DNA of 64,000 nucleotides from Variovorax paradoxus B4 (GTDB lineage Bacteria; Pseudomonadota; Gammaproteobacteria; Burkholderiales; Burkholderiaceae_C), in assembly GCF_000463015.1 (NCBI RefSeq), contig NC_022247.1, positions 3,720,001 to 3,784,000 on the forward strand, read 5' to 3'. The notes beneath the pieces are model-generated. The model saw only the letters and a list, made by a program, of their open reading frames with translations, was not told where the DNA came from and did not search any database. The position numbers were made by a program, and so were the translations under genes. This document shows, piece after piece, positions 50,264 through 60,023 of the stretch (the first letter of the stretch is position 1; the number at the start of each line of letters is the position of its first letter).

Positions 50264-50557
50264 ATGATGATGAAGGCACGAATCTGGATGACCGCTGCAG
50301 CGGCAACCGCGGTCATGGCGCTGGCAGGTTGCGCATCCGGACCCAACCAGAACCTGGGCACCGGTATCGGTGCGCTTGGCGGCGCGGCCGTGGGCCACGC
50401 CATCGGCGGCAACACCGGCAGCACCCTGGGCGGCGCGGCCATTGGCGGCGTGATCGGCAACCAAGTGGGCCGCAGTGTGGACGAACGCAACTACTACGAG
50501 AGCCAGCGCGCCTATCCGCCGCGCAGTTACTACCCCTACAACGGGCCGAGATATTGA
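50264..50557 (+). CDS. small glycine-zipper lipoprotein
   Basis: 97 aa. Lipobox LAGC after a hydrophobic leader, then a glycine-zipper pair (GIGALGGAAVGHAIGGNTGS and LGGAAIGGVIGNQVG) and a Tyr/Pro-rich tail (YPPRSYYPYNGPRY). It belongs to the same 2TM glycine-zipper group as the 28456-28956 protein but lacks its C-terminal domain. AAGGTGG precedes the ATG at 50264. Confidence 0.85.
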   Translation: MMMKARIWMTAAAATAVMALAGCASGPNQNLGTGIGALGGAAVGHAIGGNTGSTLGGAAIGGVIGNQVGRSVDERNYYESQRAYPPRSYYPYNGPRY

Positions 50558-50577
50558 CCCGATCCCACTCTCATCGA

Positions 50578-50604
50578 AGCGCGCCGCCGGCGCGCTTTTT
50601 TTTT
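50578..50604 (+). terminator. intrinsic terminator after the glycine-zipper gene
   Basis: AGCGCGCC-GCC-GGCGCGCT hairpin followed by an uninterrupted run of T to 50604. It also faces the convergent DedA gene. Confidence 0.95.
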
Positions 50605-50612
50605 GCCGGCCG

Positions 50613-51281
50613 TCAGGCCTTCGAAGGCAACTGCGTGCGCGCCTTCTCCGCGCGCGATGCGCGCCAGGCGCCGAAGATAGCAAGCAGGCCCGGCACGAAG
50701 ATCAGCGCCCAGATGATCTTGTCGAGATGCTCGCGCACGAATGGCAGGTTGCCGAAAAAGTAGCCCGCCGTTGCAATGCCCAGCACCCAGATCAGCGCGC
50801 CGACCACATTGAACATGGTGAATTTCGCGCGGCTCATTTCGGCCACGCCGGCCACGAAGGGCGCGAAGGTGCGAATGAAGGGCATGAAGCGCGCAAGGAT
50901 GATCGTGATGCCGCCATAGCGCTCGTAGAACGCGTGGGCCTGGTCGAAGGCCTTGCGGTTGAAGAAGCGCGAGTTCTCCCACTGGAAGACCTTGGGCCCG
51001 AAATAGCGGCCGATGCTGTAGTTGCACTGGTCGCCCAGGATGGCCGCGGCAATGAGCACTGCGCAGGCCAGAGGAAAGCTCATGAGCCCCACGCCGCACA
51101 GAGCGCCCACGATGAAGAGCAGCGAATCGCCGGGCAGGAAGGGCATCACCACCGCGCCTGTCTCCACGAACACGATCAGGAAGAGCAACGCATAGACCCA
51201 GGGGCCATAGGCAACGACGAAGGCCTCGAGGTGTTTGTCGACATGCAGGATGAAGTCGACGAGAAAGCTGATGATTTCCAT
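50613..51281 (-). CDS. DedA-family membrane protein
   Basis: 222 aa with about five hydrophobic segments. Family signatures: VFVETGAVVMPFLPGDSLLF at one end and RYGGITIILARFMPFIRTFAPFVAGVAEM in the other half, with the conserved Glu and Arg residues. Members are flippases for undecaprenyl phosphate or phospholipids, often needed for membrane potential and drug tolerance. Terminal basic tail. Divergent from the hydrolase gene. Confidence 0.93.
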   Translation of the reverse strand: MEIISFLVDFILHVDKHLEAFVVAYGPWVYALLFLIVFVETGAVVMPFLPGDSLLFIVGALCGVGLMSFPLACAVLIAAAILGDQCNYSIGRYFGPKVFQWENSRFFNRKAFDQAHAFYERYGGITIILARFMPFIRTFAPFVAGVAEMSRAKFTMFNVVGALIWVLGIATAGYFFGNLPFVREHLDKIIWALIFVPGLLAIFGAWRASRAEKARTQLPSKA

Positions 51282-51342
51282 GGTTGCGGATTATCCTTGC
51301 TGCACGCCGCGTGGCGTCCCATGACGAATTCGGAGATCCAAG

Positions 51343-52560
51343 ATGACAGGTCGATACATCCAGATCGAGGCCCGCGACGGCAGCGGCACGTTTCGCGGCT
51401 ACCTGGCCTTGCCCGAGTCCGGCAGCGGGCCCGGGCTCGTGATTGCCCAGGAAATCTTCGGCATCAACCACACGATGCGAGATGTGGCCGACTACTACGC
51501 CGAGGAAGGCTATGTGGCGCTCGTGCCCGACCTGTTCTGGCGCCAGCAGCCCGACGTGGAGCTCGGCTACAGCGAGGCCGACTGGCAGCGCGCATTCGGC
51601 TTCTACCAGGGTTTCGACGAGGCCAAGGGCATGGAAGACATGCAGTCCGCCATCAATGCGCTGCGCGCCCTGCCCGAGGCAAGCGGCGGCAAGGTCGGCG
51701 TGCTCGGCTTCTGCCTTGGCGGCAAGCTGGCCTATCTTGCGGCCTGCCGCACCGATGCGGACGTGTCGGTGGGCTACTACGGCGTGGGCATCGATGCAGC
51801 GCTCGACGAGGCCGACCACATCAAGCGCCCGCTGACACTGCACATCGCCGAGCTCGACAAGTTCTGCCCGCCCGAAGCACGCGAGCGCATCGTGCAGGCC
51901 CTGCAGGGCCGGCCCGGCGTGACGCTGCATGTCTACCCGAGTGTCGACCACGCCTTTGCACGCGCCGGCGGCGAGCATTTCCACAAGCCCTCGGCACTGA
52001 TGGCGCACGAGCGCAGCATTGCCGCGCTCAAGGCCGCCATCGGCCCGCACTACGATCTCTCGGCGCTGTGGGACAAACACTGCGAATACGAGTTCGCCAC
52101 CCGCAACGTCGACGACACCATGGGCACGATGGTGGCCGAGCCGTATGTGAATCACATCCCGACCATGACCGGCGGCGTGGGCTACAAGGCGCTGCACGCC
52201 TTCTATACGAACCACTTCGTCAACAGCAACCCGCCCGACACTGCGCTCGTATCCATCTCGCGCACGGTAGGCGCCACGCAGGTGGTCGACGAACTTCTCT
52301 TCAGCTTCACGCACACCACCGAAATCCCCTGGATGCTCCCGGGCGTGGCGCCCACCGGCAAGCGGGTCGAGGTGCCGCTGCTGGCCGTCGTCAAGTTTCG
52401 CGGCAACAAGCTCTATCACGAGCACATCTATTGGGACCAGGCCAGCGTGCTGGTGCAGGTGGGCCTGCTCGACCCCGGGCTGCTTCCCGTGGCGGGCGTC
52501 GAAACGGCGCGCAAGCTGCTCGACGAAACCCTGCCTTCCAACACGCTGATGCCGGGCTGA
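51343..52560 (+). CDS. dienelactone hydrolase fused to an NTF2-like domain
   Basis: 405 aa in two parts. Residues 1-225 are an alpha/beta-hydrolase of the dienelactone class: nucleophile C124 (GFCLGG), D172 and H203 (VDHAF). From about 235 to 400 the sequence resembles SnoaL/NTF2-like domains (YDLSALWDKHCEYEFATRNVDDTMGTM style), such as those in polyketide cyclases. The fusion suggests hydrolysis and a second step on one substrate. Alone in its transcript. Confidence 0.85.
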   Translation: MTGRYIQIEARDGSGTFRGYLALPESGSGPGLVIAQEIFGINHTMRDVADYYAEEGYVALVPDLFWRQQPDVELGYSEADWQRAFGFYQGFDEAKGMEDMQSAINALRALPEASGGKVGVLGFCLGGKLAYLAACRTDADVSVGYYGVGIDAALDEADHIKRPLTLHIAELDKFCPPEARERIVQALQGRPGVTLHVYPSVDHAFARAGGEHFHKPSALMAHERSIAALKAAIGPHYDLSALWDKHCEYEFATRNVDDTMGTMVAEPYVNHIPTMTGGVGYKALHAFYTNHFVNSNPPDTALVSISRTVGATQVVDELLFSFTHTTEIPWMLPGVAPTGKRVEVPLLAVVKFRGNKLYHEHIYWDQASVLVQVGLLDPGLLPVAGVETARKLLDETLPSNTLMPG

Positions 52561-52603
52561 AAGGGCTCCCGGAGGCCGGGCCGCGGCGGCGGCGGCCGGC
52601 TTC

Positions 52604-52609
52604 TAGAAT
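52604..52609 (+). promoter_or_regulatory. -10 hexamer immediately before mutL
   Basis: TAGAAT ends 6 nt before the GTG start at 52616. There is no Shine-Dalgarno sequence, so a leaderless mRNA is likely. Confidence 0.5.
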
Positions 52610-52615
52610 GCTTGC

Positions 52616-54505
52616 GTGAGCGCCCTTCCCTCTTCCATTCCATCCCTCGAACGCCGTCCGATCCGCGAACTTCCCGACGAGCTGATCAGCCAGATCGCCG
52701 CGGGCGAAGTGGTCGAACGCCCGGCCTCCGTGGTGCGCGAGCTGCTCGACAACGCCCTGGACGCCGGCGCGCGCCAGGTCACGGTGCGGCTGGCTTCGGG
52801 TGGTGTGCGGCTGATCTCGGTCGAGGACGACGGCCAGGGCATTCCGCGCGAAGAGCTCACGGTGGCATTGCGCCGCCATGCCACGAGCAAGATCGCAAGC
52901 CTGAACGATCTCGAGACCGTGGGCACCATGGGGTTTCGCGGCGAGGCGCTCGCAGCCATCAACGCCATTGCGGAACTCAGCATCCTTTCGCGCTTTGCGG
53001 GCGCCGACGGCGCCTTCGCGCTCGACGGCCGCACCGGCGAACTGCGGCCGGTGGCCCGCGCCGTCGGCACCACGGTCGAGGTGCGCGAGCTTTTCTTCGC
53101 GACCCCCGCGCGGCGCAAGTTCCTGAAGACCGACGCCACCGAACTGGCCCATTGCATCGAGGCCGTGCGCCGCCATGCGCTGGCGCGGCCCGAAGTCGGC
53201 TTTTCGGTGTGGCACGACGGCAAGCTGATGGAGCAGTGGCGCGCCGCCGACCGGCGCGAGCAGCGCCTGGCCGATGCGCTCAGCGACGACTTCGTGGCGC
53301 AGAGCGTGGCCGTCGAGCACATCGGCGGCCCGGTGCGCGTGGTCGGCCGTGCCGGCATTCCGGATGCCGCCCGCTCGCGCGCCGACCAGCAATTCTTCTA
53401 CGTCAACGGCCGCTTCGTGCGGGACAAGGTGCTGTCGCATGCCGTGCGCAGCGCCTATGAAGACGTGCTGCACGGCCAGCGCCAGCCCGTGTATGCGCTG
53501 TACCTCGAAATCGATCCGTCGCGAGTCGACGTGAACGTGCATCCGACCAAGATCGAGGTGCGTTTTCGCGATGGCCGCGAGGTGCACCAGGCAGTGCGCC
53601 ACGCCATCGAGAACGCCCTTGCCGCACCGCGCGCGGGCGATGCGGTCACGCCGGCGGCGCCCCAGCAGCCTTTTTTCAAGCCGAACGTGCCCGCTTCGGG
53701 CGCCACCTGGGCCCAACCCGGCATCAATTTCGTGGCCGCGGAGCGCGGCGCCGGCGATTTCGAGGCCATGTGGCCCCAGCGAACCGCCGAATCGGGCCAT
53801 GCAGCCGAATCCGGCCCTTCCCTTTGGCCTGCAGCCGGTGCGGTGCCCACGGCGTTCCGGGCCCCCGTCGGGCTGCCGGCCGAATCGCCAGGCGCAGGCA
53901 CCCTTGCCACCAGCGAGCAAGCCTGGCCGCTGGGCCGCGCACTGGCACAGCTGCAGGGCATCTACATCCTGGCCGAGAACAGCCAGGGCCTGATCGTGGT
54001 CGACATGCACGCGGCGCATGAACGCATCGTCTACGAGCGGCTCAAGACCCAGCTCGACGGCGCCGCCATCACGAGCCAGCCGCTGCTGATTCCGGCCACA
54101 TTCGCGGCCACGCCCCAGGAAGTGGCCACCGCCGAGGCCTGCGCCGCGGTGCTGCCCACGCTGGGCCTGGAAATCACCCCCTTTTCACCGCGCACCCTTG
54201 CGGTGCGCGCGGTGCCGGGCACCCTGGCCGACGGCGACCCGGTGGAGCTCGCGCGCAGCGTGCTGGCCGAACTGGCGCAGCACGACGCCAGCACCGTTGT
54301 ACAGCGGGCACAGAACGAATTGCTTTCCACCATGGCCTGCCATGGTGCGGTGCGGGCCAACCGCAAGCTCACCATCGACGAAATGAACGCTTTATTACGT
54401 CAAATGGAGGCTACCGAGCGTTCGGACCAGTGCAACCACGGCCGCCCCACCTGGCGGCAGCTGTCGATTCGGGAGCTGGACGCGCTTTTTATGCGCGGCA
54501 GATAG
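52616..54505 (+). CDS. mutL: DNA mismatch repair protein MutL
   Basis: 629-aa GHKL ATPase that couples MutS to downstream repair. N-terminal motifs: IAAGEVVERPASVVRELLDNALDAGA, DDGQGI and TMGFRGEAL; the C-terminal dimerisation domain begins near AWPLGRALAQLQGIYILAE. Endonuclease motif DQHAxxExxxE is modified: DMHAAHERIVYE is present, so nicking activity is possible. The start is GTG. Confidence 0.96.
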   Translation: MSALPSSIPSLERRPIRELPDELISQIAAGEVVERPASVVRELLDNALDAGARQVTVRLASGGVRLISVEDDGQGIPREELTVALRRHATSKIASLNDLETVGTMGFRGEALAAINAIAELSILSRFAGADGAFALDGRTGELRPVARAVGTTVEVRELFFATPARRKFLKTDATELAHCIEAVRRHALARPEVGFSVWHDGKLMEQWRAADRREQRLADALSDDFVAQSVAVEHIGGPVRVVGRAGIPDAARSRADQQFFYVNGRFVRDKVLSHAVRSAYEDVLHGQRQPVYALYLEIDPSRVDVNVHPTKIEVRFRDGREVHQAVRHAIENALAAPRAGDAVTPAAPQQPFFKPNVPASGATWAQPGINFVAAERGAGDFEAMWPQRTAESGHAAESGPSLWPAAGAVPTAFRAPVGLPAESPGAGTLATSEQAWPLGRALAQLQGIYILAENSQGLIVVDMHAAHERIVYERLKTQLDGAAITSQPLLIPATFAATPQEVATAEACAAVLPTLGLEITPFSPRTLAVRAVPGTLADGDPVELARSVLAELAQHDASTVVQRAQNELLSTMACHGAVRANRKLTIDEMNALLRQMEATERSDQCNHGRPTWRQLSIRELDALFMRGR

Positions 54506-54692
54506 CAAATCAAGGCATTTTGAGGGTTTTTCCTGGGTTTTCGGCCGTCATCCGCAAAGCGGGCACGGGCGTTGCGTGTGTAGAACAAAGTGCCACCCGA
54601 GGCACTGTCTGGGAGGTGCTGGAGCGCAGTTGTCGGCGCGTTTCAGTCGAAAGCACATGAACTTTCTGCCGGCTTCGCTGTCCCTCTAGCCC

Positions 54693-55691
54693 ATGAAACG
54701 CTGGTCCCTCCTTGCCTCCGTTCTTTCGCTGTGTGCCCTTCTGGCCGCCGGCTGCTCCACATTCGATGAACAGCAACGCGAGTGGATCTTTCAACCCAGC
54801 GACCGCAGCTGGGGCAACACCGCGACCATGACCGAGGGCATGCAGGACGTCTGGATCGACTTCCAGTCGTCCATCACCGGCGAATCCGCGCGCCTTCACG
54901 GCCTCTGGCTCGGCGGCGAGCCCGAGACCACCGACCGGCCGGTCATGCTGTACCTGCACGGCGCCCGCTACAACGTGGCCGGATCGGCGCCGCGCATCCA
55001 GCGCATGCACGAGCTCGGCTTCTCGGTGCTGGCCATCGACTACCGCGGTTTCGGCAAGAGCTCCAAGGGCTTGCCGTCGGAAGAATCGGCGCGCGAGGAC
55101 GCCCGCGCCGCCTGGACCTGGCTCGCGGCCAGGCACCCACGGCAGCACCGCTACATCTTCGGCCACTCGCTCGGCGGCGCCATCGGCATCGACCTGGCCG
55201 CGCATGTCAACGACGAAAGCGGCACCATCGTCGAAAGCACCTTCACCTCCATTGCCGACGTGGTGAGCGGCTTCAAGTGGGGCTGGCTGCCGTTCGGCCC
55301 GCTCATCACGCAGCGCTTCGAGGCCATCAACCGGGTCAAGGACATCGGCGCGCCGCTGCTGGTGGTGCATGGCACCGCCGACAGCCTGATCAACCCCACG
55401 CTGGGCCGCAAGCTCTACAACGCGGCCACCGTGCCCAAGCTCTTCGTGCTGGTCGAGGGCGGATCGCACCACAACACCAATTCGGTCGGCGAGGCCCAGT
55501 ACCGCTCGGCGCTCTCCCAGCTGTTCCGCATGAAGCCCGAGACCACGCTGGCCTCGCGGCAAACGGAAGGCGCGCCCGTTGTGCGCGGCGCGCAGCCGCT
55601 GCCTGTCTTGCCGGCGGCCCCTCGGGCGGATTCGCCCGCCCTGCCGCAGGAAGCGCGCGTCAAGGCCAGCACCAGCGCGCAGGCGATCTGA
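54693..55691 (+). CDS. alpha/beta-hydrolase lipoprotein between mutL and miaA
   Basis: 332 aa. Signal peptide with lipobox AAGC anchors it in the envelope. The fold has the nucleophile elbow [10 protein letters not shown], the DYRGFGKSS segment near the oxyanion hole, and the acid in [10 protein letters not shown] with His in GGSHHN. A Pro/Ala-rich C-terminal tail follows. Substrate unknown; relatives include serine aminopeptidase-like S33 hydrolases. It intervenes in the mutL-miaA gene order. Confidence 0.87.
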   Translation: MKRWSLLASVLSLCALLAAGCSTFDEQQREWIFQPSDRSWGNTATMTEGMQDVWIDFQSSITGESARLHGLWLGGEPETTDRPVMLYLHGARYNVAGSAPRIQRMHELGFSVLAIDYRGFGKSSKGLPSEESAREDARAAWTWLAARHPRQHRYIFGHSLGGAIGIDLAAHVNDESGTIVESTFTSIADVVSGFKWGWLPFGPLITQRFEAINRVKDIGAPLLVVHGTADSLINPTLGRKLYNAATVPKLFVLVEGGSHHNTNSVGEAQYRSALSQLFRMKPETTLASRQTEGAPVVRGAQPLPVLPAAPRADSPALPQEARVKASTSAQAI

Positions 55692-55737
55692 CGCAGGGCC
55701 CTGGCCGCTTCGGTTTTGTTGTTACCCTCGGGCGCTT

Positions 55738-56727
55738 ATGCCGCCCTCCGTTGCCGCCTCCGGCCCTCCTGAAAACCTGAAATACATTGCGCTCGCGGGG
55801 CCGACCGCCTCCGGCAAGACGGCGGTAGCGCTCGCGGTGGCGCGTGTGCGCCCGGTCGAGATCGTCAGCGTCGATTCCGCACTGGTCTATCGCGGCATGG
55901 ACATCGGCACCGCCAAGCCGAGCAAGGCCGAACAGGCCGCCGTGCCGCATCACCTGATCGACATCATCGACCCGAGCGAAAGCTACAGCGCCGCCGCCTT
56001 CGTGGCCGACGCGACACGGCTCATCGACGAAATCCGTGCGCGCGGGGCATTGCCGCTGCTGGTGGGCGGCACGATGCTGTATTTCAAGGCGCTTTTCGAC
56101 GGCATCGACGCCATGCCCGCGGCCGATGCAGCCGTGCGCGCGCGCATCGACGCGGAAGCCGCCGAGCGCGGCTGGCCTGCGATGCATGCGAGGCTCGCCA
56201 AGGTCGACCCCGTGACCGCCGCGCGCCTTGCGCCGCAAGACAGCCAGCGCATCCAGCGCGCGCTCGAAGTCTGGGAAAGCAGCGGCCAGCCCTTGTCGAG
56301 TTTTCATGCCAGCGACAAGAACAAGGCGGTGAAGGGATTGGCCGGCGGCGCGCTCTTCTCGCTCGAGCCCACCGACCGCGCATGGCTGCATTCGCGCATT
56401 GCCGAGCGTTTCGACGCCATGCTGGCCGCCGGCTTCCTCGACGAGGTCAGGGCGCTGCGCGCACGCGGCGATCTCTCCACCGACCTTCCCTCGATGCGCT
56501 GCGTGGGCTACCGGCAGGCGTGGGAAATGCTCGACGCATGCGGCGTCGGGAAGCCCGATGCCAAGGCCATGGACGACCTGCGGGAACGCGGCATCGCGGC
56601 CACGCGCCAGCTTGCCAAGCGGCAGATCACCTGGCTGCGCAGCATGCCGGCGCGCACCGTCATCGCCTGCGACGCGCCCGACGCCGTGCAGACGGCCGTT
56701 CAACGCATTGCCACCGCCACTGCATGA
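55738..56727 (+). CDS. miaA: tRNA dimethylallyltransferase
   Basis: 329-aa enzyme that adds an isopentenyl group to A37 of tRNAs reading UNN codons. Motifs: P-loop [36 protein letters not shown], and [11 protein letters not shown] and GYRQAWEML. The stop overlaps the following ATPase start (ATGA). Confidence 0.96.
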   Translation: MPPSVAASGPPENLKYIALAGPTASGKTAVALAVARVRPVEIVSVDSALVYRGMDIGTAKPSKAEQAAVPHHLIDIIDPSESYSAAAFVADATRLIDEIRARGALPLLVGGTMLYFKALFDGIDAMPAADAAVRARIDAEAAERGWPAMHARLAKVDPVTAARLAPQDSQRIQRALEVWESSGQPLSSFHASDKNKAVKGLAGGALFSLEPTDRAWLHSRIAERFDAMLAAGFLDEVRALRARGDLSTDLPSMRCVGYRQAWEMLDACGVGKPDAKAMDDLRERGIAATRQLAKRQITWLRSMPARTVIACDAPDAVQTAVQRIATATA

Positions 56728-57371
56728 CGCTGCGCATTTCCAGGCTGGGCAAGCGCTACGGCGACGTGCCCGTGTTCGAGAACGTGACGCTCAGCGTCGA
56801 GACCGGCGAGTTCGTCGCCATCGTCGGCGAATCGGGCGTCGGCAAGTCGACGCTGCTCAACTGCATGGCCGGGCTCGACAGCTGGGACACGGGCACGGTC
56901 ACGCACGACGGCACCGACATCGGCGCGCTCGATGGCGAGGCCTGTGCGCTCTGGCGCCGCCGCCATGTGGGCTTCGTGTTCCAGGCCTTTCACGTGCTGC
57001 CGCACCTGGACGTGGGGCAGAACGTCTCGCTGCCGCTGATGCTGCTGGGCCAGCGCGATGAAGGCCGCGTCGCGCACATGCTCGATGCGGTGGGCCTGCC
57101 CGGCATGGGCGCGCGCCTGCCGCAGACACTCTCGGGCGGTCAGCTGCAGCGCGTGGCGATCGCGCGCGCGCTGGTGCACCGGCCCGCCCTGCTGCTCGCC
57201 GACGAGCCCACGGGCAACCTCGACCCCGGCACCGCTTCGAAGGTGATGGAACTGCTGATCGGCCAGACGCGCGAGCACGGCGCTTCGCTGGTGCTGGTGA
57301 CGCATTCCGAGAGCGCAGCAGCCCGTGCGGACCGCCTGCTGCACCTCACCGCCGAGGGAATCCGCGCCTGA
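56724..57371 (+). CDS. ABC transporter ATP-binding protein, LolD/MacB-like (orphan)
   Basis: 215-aa ATPase: Walker [10 protein letters not shown], signature [15 protein letters not shown], Walker [13 protein letters not shown]. The ADEPTGNLD form puts it in the LolD/MacB/FtsE group. No permease gene is nearby, so the partner must be encoded elsewhere. It overlaps miaA by 4 nt, an odd link between tRNA modification and membrane export that may be accidental. Confidence 0.92.
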   Translation: MTLRISRLGKRYGDVPVFENVTLSVETGEFVAIVGESGVGKSTLLNCMAGLDSWDTGTVTHDGTDIGALDGEACALWRRRHVGFVFQAFHVLPHLDVGQNVSLPLMLLGQRDEGRVAHMLDAVGLPGMGARLPQTLSGGQLQRVAIARALVHRPALLLADEPTGNLDPGTASKVMELLIGQTREHGASLVLVTHSESAAARADRLLHLTAEGIRA

Positions 57372-57372
57372 G

Positions 57373-58329
57373 CTACGCGAGCAGCGCCGCGTAGCGCGAG
57401 AGATCGACGTTGCCGCCGCTGACCACGATGCCGATGCGCTGGCCCGCGATGGCCTTGCCCGCAGCAATGGCGCCCGCGAAGGCGAGGCAACCGGTCGGTT
57501 CCACCACGATCTTCATGCGCTCGGCAAAGAAGCGCATCGCCTCGACGAGCTGCTCGTCCGTCACGGTGAAGATGTCGTCCACGTCGCGCCGGATGATGCC
57601 GAAGGTGTATTCGCCCAGGTGCTGCGTCTGCGCACCGTCGGCAATGGTCTTGGGCGTTTCGATGTGCACGATCTTCCCGGCGCGCAGCGACTGCTGGCCG
57701 TCGTTGCCCGCTTCGGGCTCCACGCCGTAGACCTTGCAATCGGGCGCCAGCGCACGCGCCGACAGCGCCGAACCCGACAGCAGCCCGCCGCCGCCCAGGC
57801 ACACGAACAGGTGGTCGAGCGGGCCGGTTTCCTCGATCAGTTCCTTCACCGCCGTGCCTTGCCCCGTGAGCACGTCCGGATGGTCGTAGGGCGGGATCAT
57901 CGTGATGCCGCGTTCCTGCGCGAGCCGCTTCGTGAGCGCCTCGCGATCCTCGGCGAAGCGGTCGTACGTCACCACTTCGGCGCCGTAGCCCTGCGTGGCC
58001 GCGACCTTGGCGGCCGGCGCGTCCTTGGGCATGACGATCACGGCCGGCATCGACAGCAGCCGGGCCGACAGCGCGATGGCCTGCGCGTGGTTGCCCGAAG
58101 AGAACGCGATCACGCCGCCCTTGCGCTGCGCGGCGTCGAACTTCGACAGCGCATTGAACGCACCGCGGAACTTGAATGCGCCCATGCGCTGGAAGTTCTC
58201 GCACTTGAAGAAGAACCTGGCGCCCCAGCGTTCGTCGGCCGTCTGCGATCGCAGCACGGGCGTGCGGTGGGCATGGCCCTCGAGCCGCGCGGCCGCGGCG
58301 ATGACGTCGTCGTAGGTAGGTAGTTGCAT
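57373..58329 (-). CDS. PLP-dependent ammonia-lyase (threo-3-hydroxyaspartate/threonine dehydratase-like)
   Basis: 318-aa fold-type II enzyme. The PLP Lys is K53 (GAFKFRGA), the phosphate/substrate loop is SSGNHAQA (76-83) and the glycine loop is GGGGLLSG. Length and lack of an ACT domain fit serine racemase/hydroxyaspartate dehydratase rather than biosynthetic IlvA. The gene is divergent from a GntR operon with a palindrome between them, suggesting joint control. Confidence 0.88.
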   Translation of the reverse strand: MQLPTYDDVIAAAARLEGHAHRTPVLRSQTADERWGARFFFKCENFQRMGAFKFRGAFNALSKFDAAQRKGGVIAFSSGNHAQAIALSARLLSMPAVIVMPKDAPAAKVAATQGYGAEVVTYDRFAEDREALTKRLAQERGITMIPPYDHPDVLTGQGTAVKELIEETGPLDHLFVCLGGGGLLSGSALSARALAPDCKVYGVEPEAGNDGQQSLRAGKIVHIETPKTIADGAQTQHLGEYTFGIIRRDVDDIFTVTDEQLVEAMRFFAERMKIVVEPTGCLAFAGAIAAGKAIAGQRIGIVVSGGNVDLSRYAALLA

Positions 58330-58411
58330 GGGCCGAGCTTAGCGGCGGGTTACGTTTCTTTGCAGCCCCCATGGGTAAAAACCCGGGATACGCGGCAGCC
58401 TCGAATTCCGT

Positions 58412-58427
58412 ACTCTGTATACAGAGT
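58412..58427. promoter_or_regulatory. GntR-type palindromic operator
   Basis: ACTCTGTATACAGAGT, a perfect 16-bp palindrome, 16 nt before the GntR-gene start and about 80 nt from the ammonia-lyase start. It contains a TNGT-type half-site arrangement expected for FadR/FCD regulators. Confidence 0.7.
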
Positions 58428-58442
58428 TCAAAGAAGCCATCC

Positions 58443-59147
58443 ATGCCAGCCCAGCTCGTCAGCATCGAAGTCGCGCCCGACCTCGTCGACCAGGTCTATC
58501 GCGCCCTGCTCGGCGCCATCAGCAGCGGCGCGCTGGCACCCGGCGAGCGGATCACGCAGGAAGACATCGCGCAGCGCCTGTCGGTGTCGCGCCAGCCCGT
58601 GCTGCAGGCGCTGCGCCTGCTCAAGAAGGACGGCTTCGTGCATGACGCGCCCGGCCGCGGCGTGCTGGTGGCGCCGCTCGACGCCGAGTGGATGCGCAAG
58701 GTCTACCAGGTGCGCGGCGCGCTCGACGTGCTGGCCGCGCGGCTCGCGGCCGCACAGCGCTTTCGCATCGACCCCAGGCTGATGGAGCGCGGCCGCCGCG
58801 CGGCGCGCGGGCGCAATGTCGAAGCCATGATCGATGCCGACATGGCCTTCCACCAGGCCATCTACGAAGCCTCGGGCAATCCGCTGATCGGCCAGAGCGC
58901 CGACCAGCACTGGCGCCACCTGCGCCGCGCAATGGGCGCGGTGCTGCAGGCCGAGCCGCAGCGCGAGACGCTCTGGGACGAGCACGAAGCCATCGCCGCC
59001 GCCATTGCCGCCGGCCACGCGCAGCGCGCCGCGCAGCTGAGCGAGGAACACGTCGCCAGGGCCAGCGAGGCACTGGGCCGGCGGCTCGCGCAGCAGCTCG
59101 CGCGCACCGCATCCACCACCCCCACCCGCAAAGGAGACAAGGCATGA
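58443..59147 (+). CDS. GntR-family regulator with FCD domain
   Basis: 234 aa. Winged helix at the N-terminus (ITQEDIAQRLSVSRQPVLQALRLLKKDG) and an all-helical FCD effector domain from about residue 80, with metal-binding His/Asp/Glu residues (DADMAFHQAIYEAS, HRLRRAM-like region). It heads an operon with an oxygenase and a SAF-domain oxidoreductase; its stop overlaps the oxygenase start (ATGA). Autoregulation via 58412-58427 is likely. Confidence 0.93.
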   Translation: MPAQLVSIEVAPDLVDQVYRALLGAISSGALAPGERITQEDIAQRLSVSRQPVLQALRLLKKDGFVHDAPGRGVLVAPLDAEWMRKVYQVRGALDVLAARLAAAQRFRIDPRLMERGRRAARGRNVEAMIDADMAFHQAIYEASGNPLIGQSADQHWRHLRRAMGAVLQAEPQRETLWDEHEAIAAAIAAGHAQRAAQLSEEHVARASEALGRRLAQQLARTASTTPTRKGDKA

Positions 59148-60019
59148 AGTTGACCCCCGAGCAACGCGCGCAGTTCGAGCGCGACGGCTACCTGTTCTTT
59201 CCCGGCCATTTCTCGGCCGAAGAAACCAAGGCGCTGACCGATGCGGTGCCAGACCTGTACGGCAAGCGCGAGGCCTTCAACGTGCGCGAGAAAGGCTCGG
59301 ATGCGGTGCGCACGAACTTTGCCGCGCACCTGATCAGCGAGCCCTTCGCCCGGCTCGCGCGCCATCCGCGCATGGTGGAACCGGTGGTGGATCTCTTCGG
59401 CGAAGAGGTCTACATGCACCAGTTCAAGATCAACGGCAAGATGGCGTTCGAAGGCGACGTGTGGCAGTGGCACCAGGACTACGGCACCTGGCTCAACGAC
59501 GACCTGATGCCCACCGAACGCGCGATGAACGTCGCGATCTTCCTGGACGAGGTGAACGAGCACAACGGCCCGCTGATGTTCATTCCGGGCAGCCACCGCA
59601 AGGGCGTGGTCGATGCCAGGCACGACCGCACGACCACCAGCTATCCGCTCTGGACGGTGGACAACGAACTGATCGCGCAGCTCGTGGACCGCGCCGGCGG
59701 CAAGGACGGCGGCATCGTCTCGCCCAAGGGCCCCGCCGGCTCGATGATCCTCTTCCACAGCTGCCTCGTGCATGCCTCGGGCAGCAACCTCTCGCCGTTC
59801 AACCGCGTGTCGGTGTACCTGAGCCTGTGTGCCGTCAGCAACCACATCCGCCGCCACAAGCGGCCCGAATACATCGCGCACAGAAATTTTACGCCCATCG
59901 AGATGCTGCCCGACGACTGCCTGCTGAAGCCCTACCCGGTCGAGGTGCCGTGGAAGAACGGACTGCCCGAGAGCGCGCTGAAGACCTCGCTCGAAGTCCT
60001 CGACACCGCGGAGGCCTGA
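59144..60019 (+). CDS. Fe(II)/2-oxoglutarate dioxygenase, phytanoyl-CoA hydroxylase family
   Basis: 291 aa. Iron ligands H110 and D112 (WHQDYGTW) and H210 (VHASGSN), with R221 as the likely 2-oxoglutarate ligand. The Gly/Pro-rich NEHNGPLMFIPGSH segment is typical. Ectoine hydroxylase is a relative but the context shows no ectoine genes. AAGGAGA precedes the ATG. Together with the neighbours it probably hydroxylates a small catabolic substrate. Confidence 0.92.
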   Translation: MKLTPEQRAQFERDGYLFFPGHFSAEETKALTDAVPDLYGKREAFNVREKGSDAVRTNFAAHLISEPFARLARHPRMVEPVVDLFGEEVYMHQFKINGKMAFEGDVWQWHQDYGTWLNDDLMPTERAMNVAIFLDEVNEHNGPLMFIPGSHRKGVVDARHDRTTTSYPLWTVDNELIAQLVDRAGGKDGGIVSPKGPAGSMILFHSCLVHASGSNLSPFNRVSVYLSLCAVSNHIRRHKRPEYIAHRNFTPIEMLPDDCLLKPYPVEVPWKNGLPESALKTSLEVLDTAEA

Positions 60020-60023
60020 CGCC

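Noticed and set aside
57373..58329. Annotation as biosynthetic threonine deaminase IlvA
   Set aside because: The protein is too short and lacks the ACT-like regulatory domain of IlvA.
59144..60019. Ectoine hydroxylase EctD
   Set aside because: The iron site fits the broad family, but no ectABC genes are in the neighbourhood and the HxD region differs from EctD.
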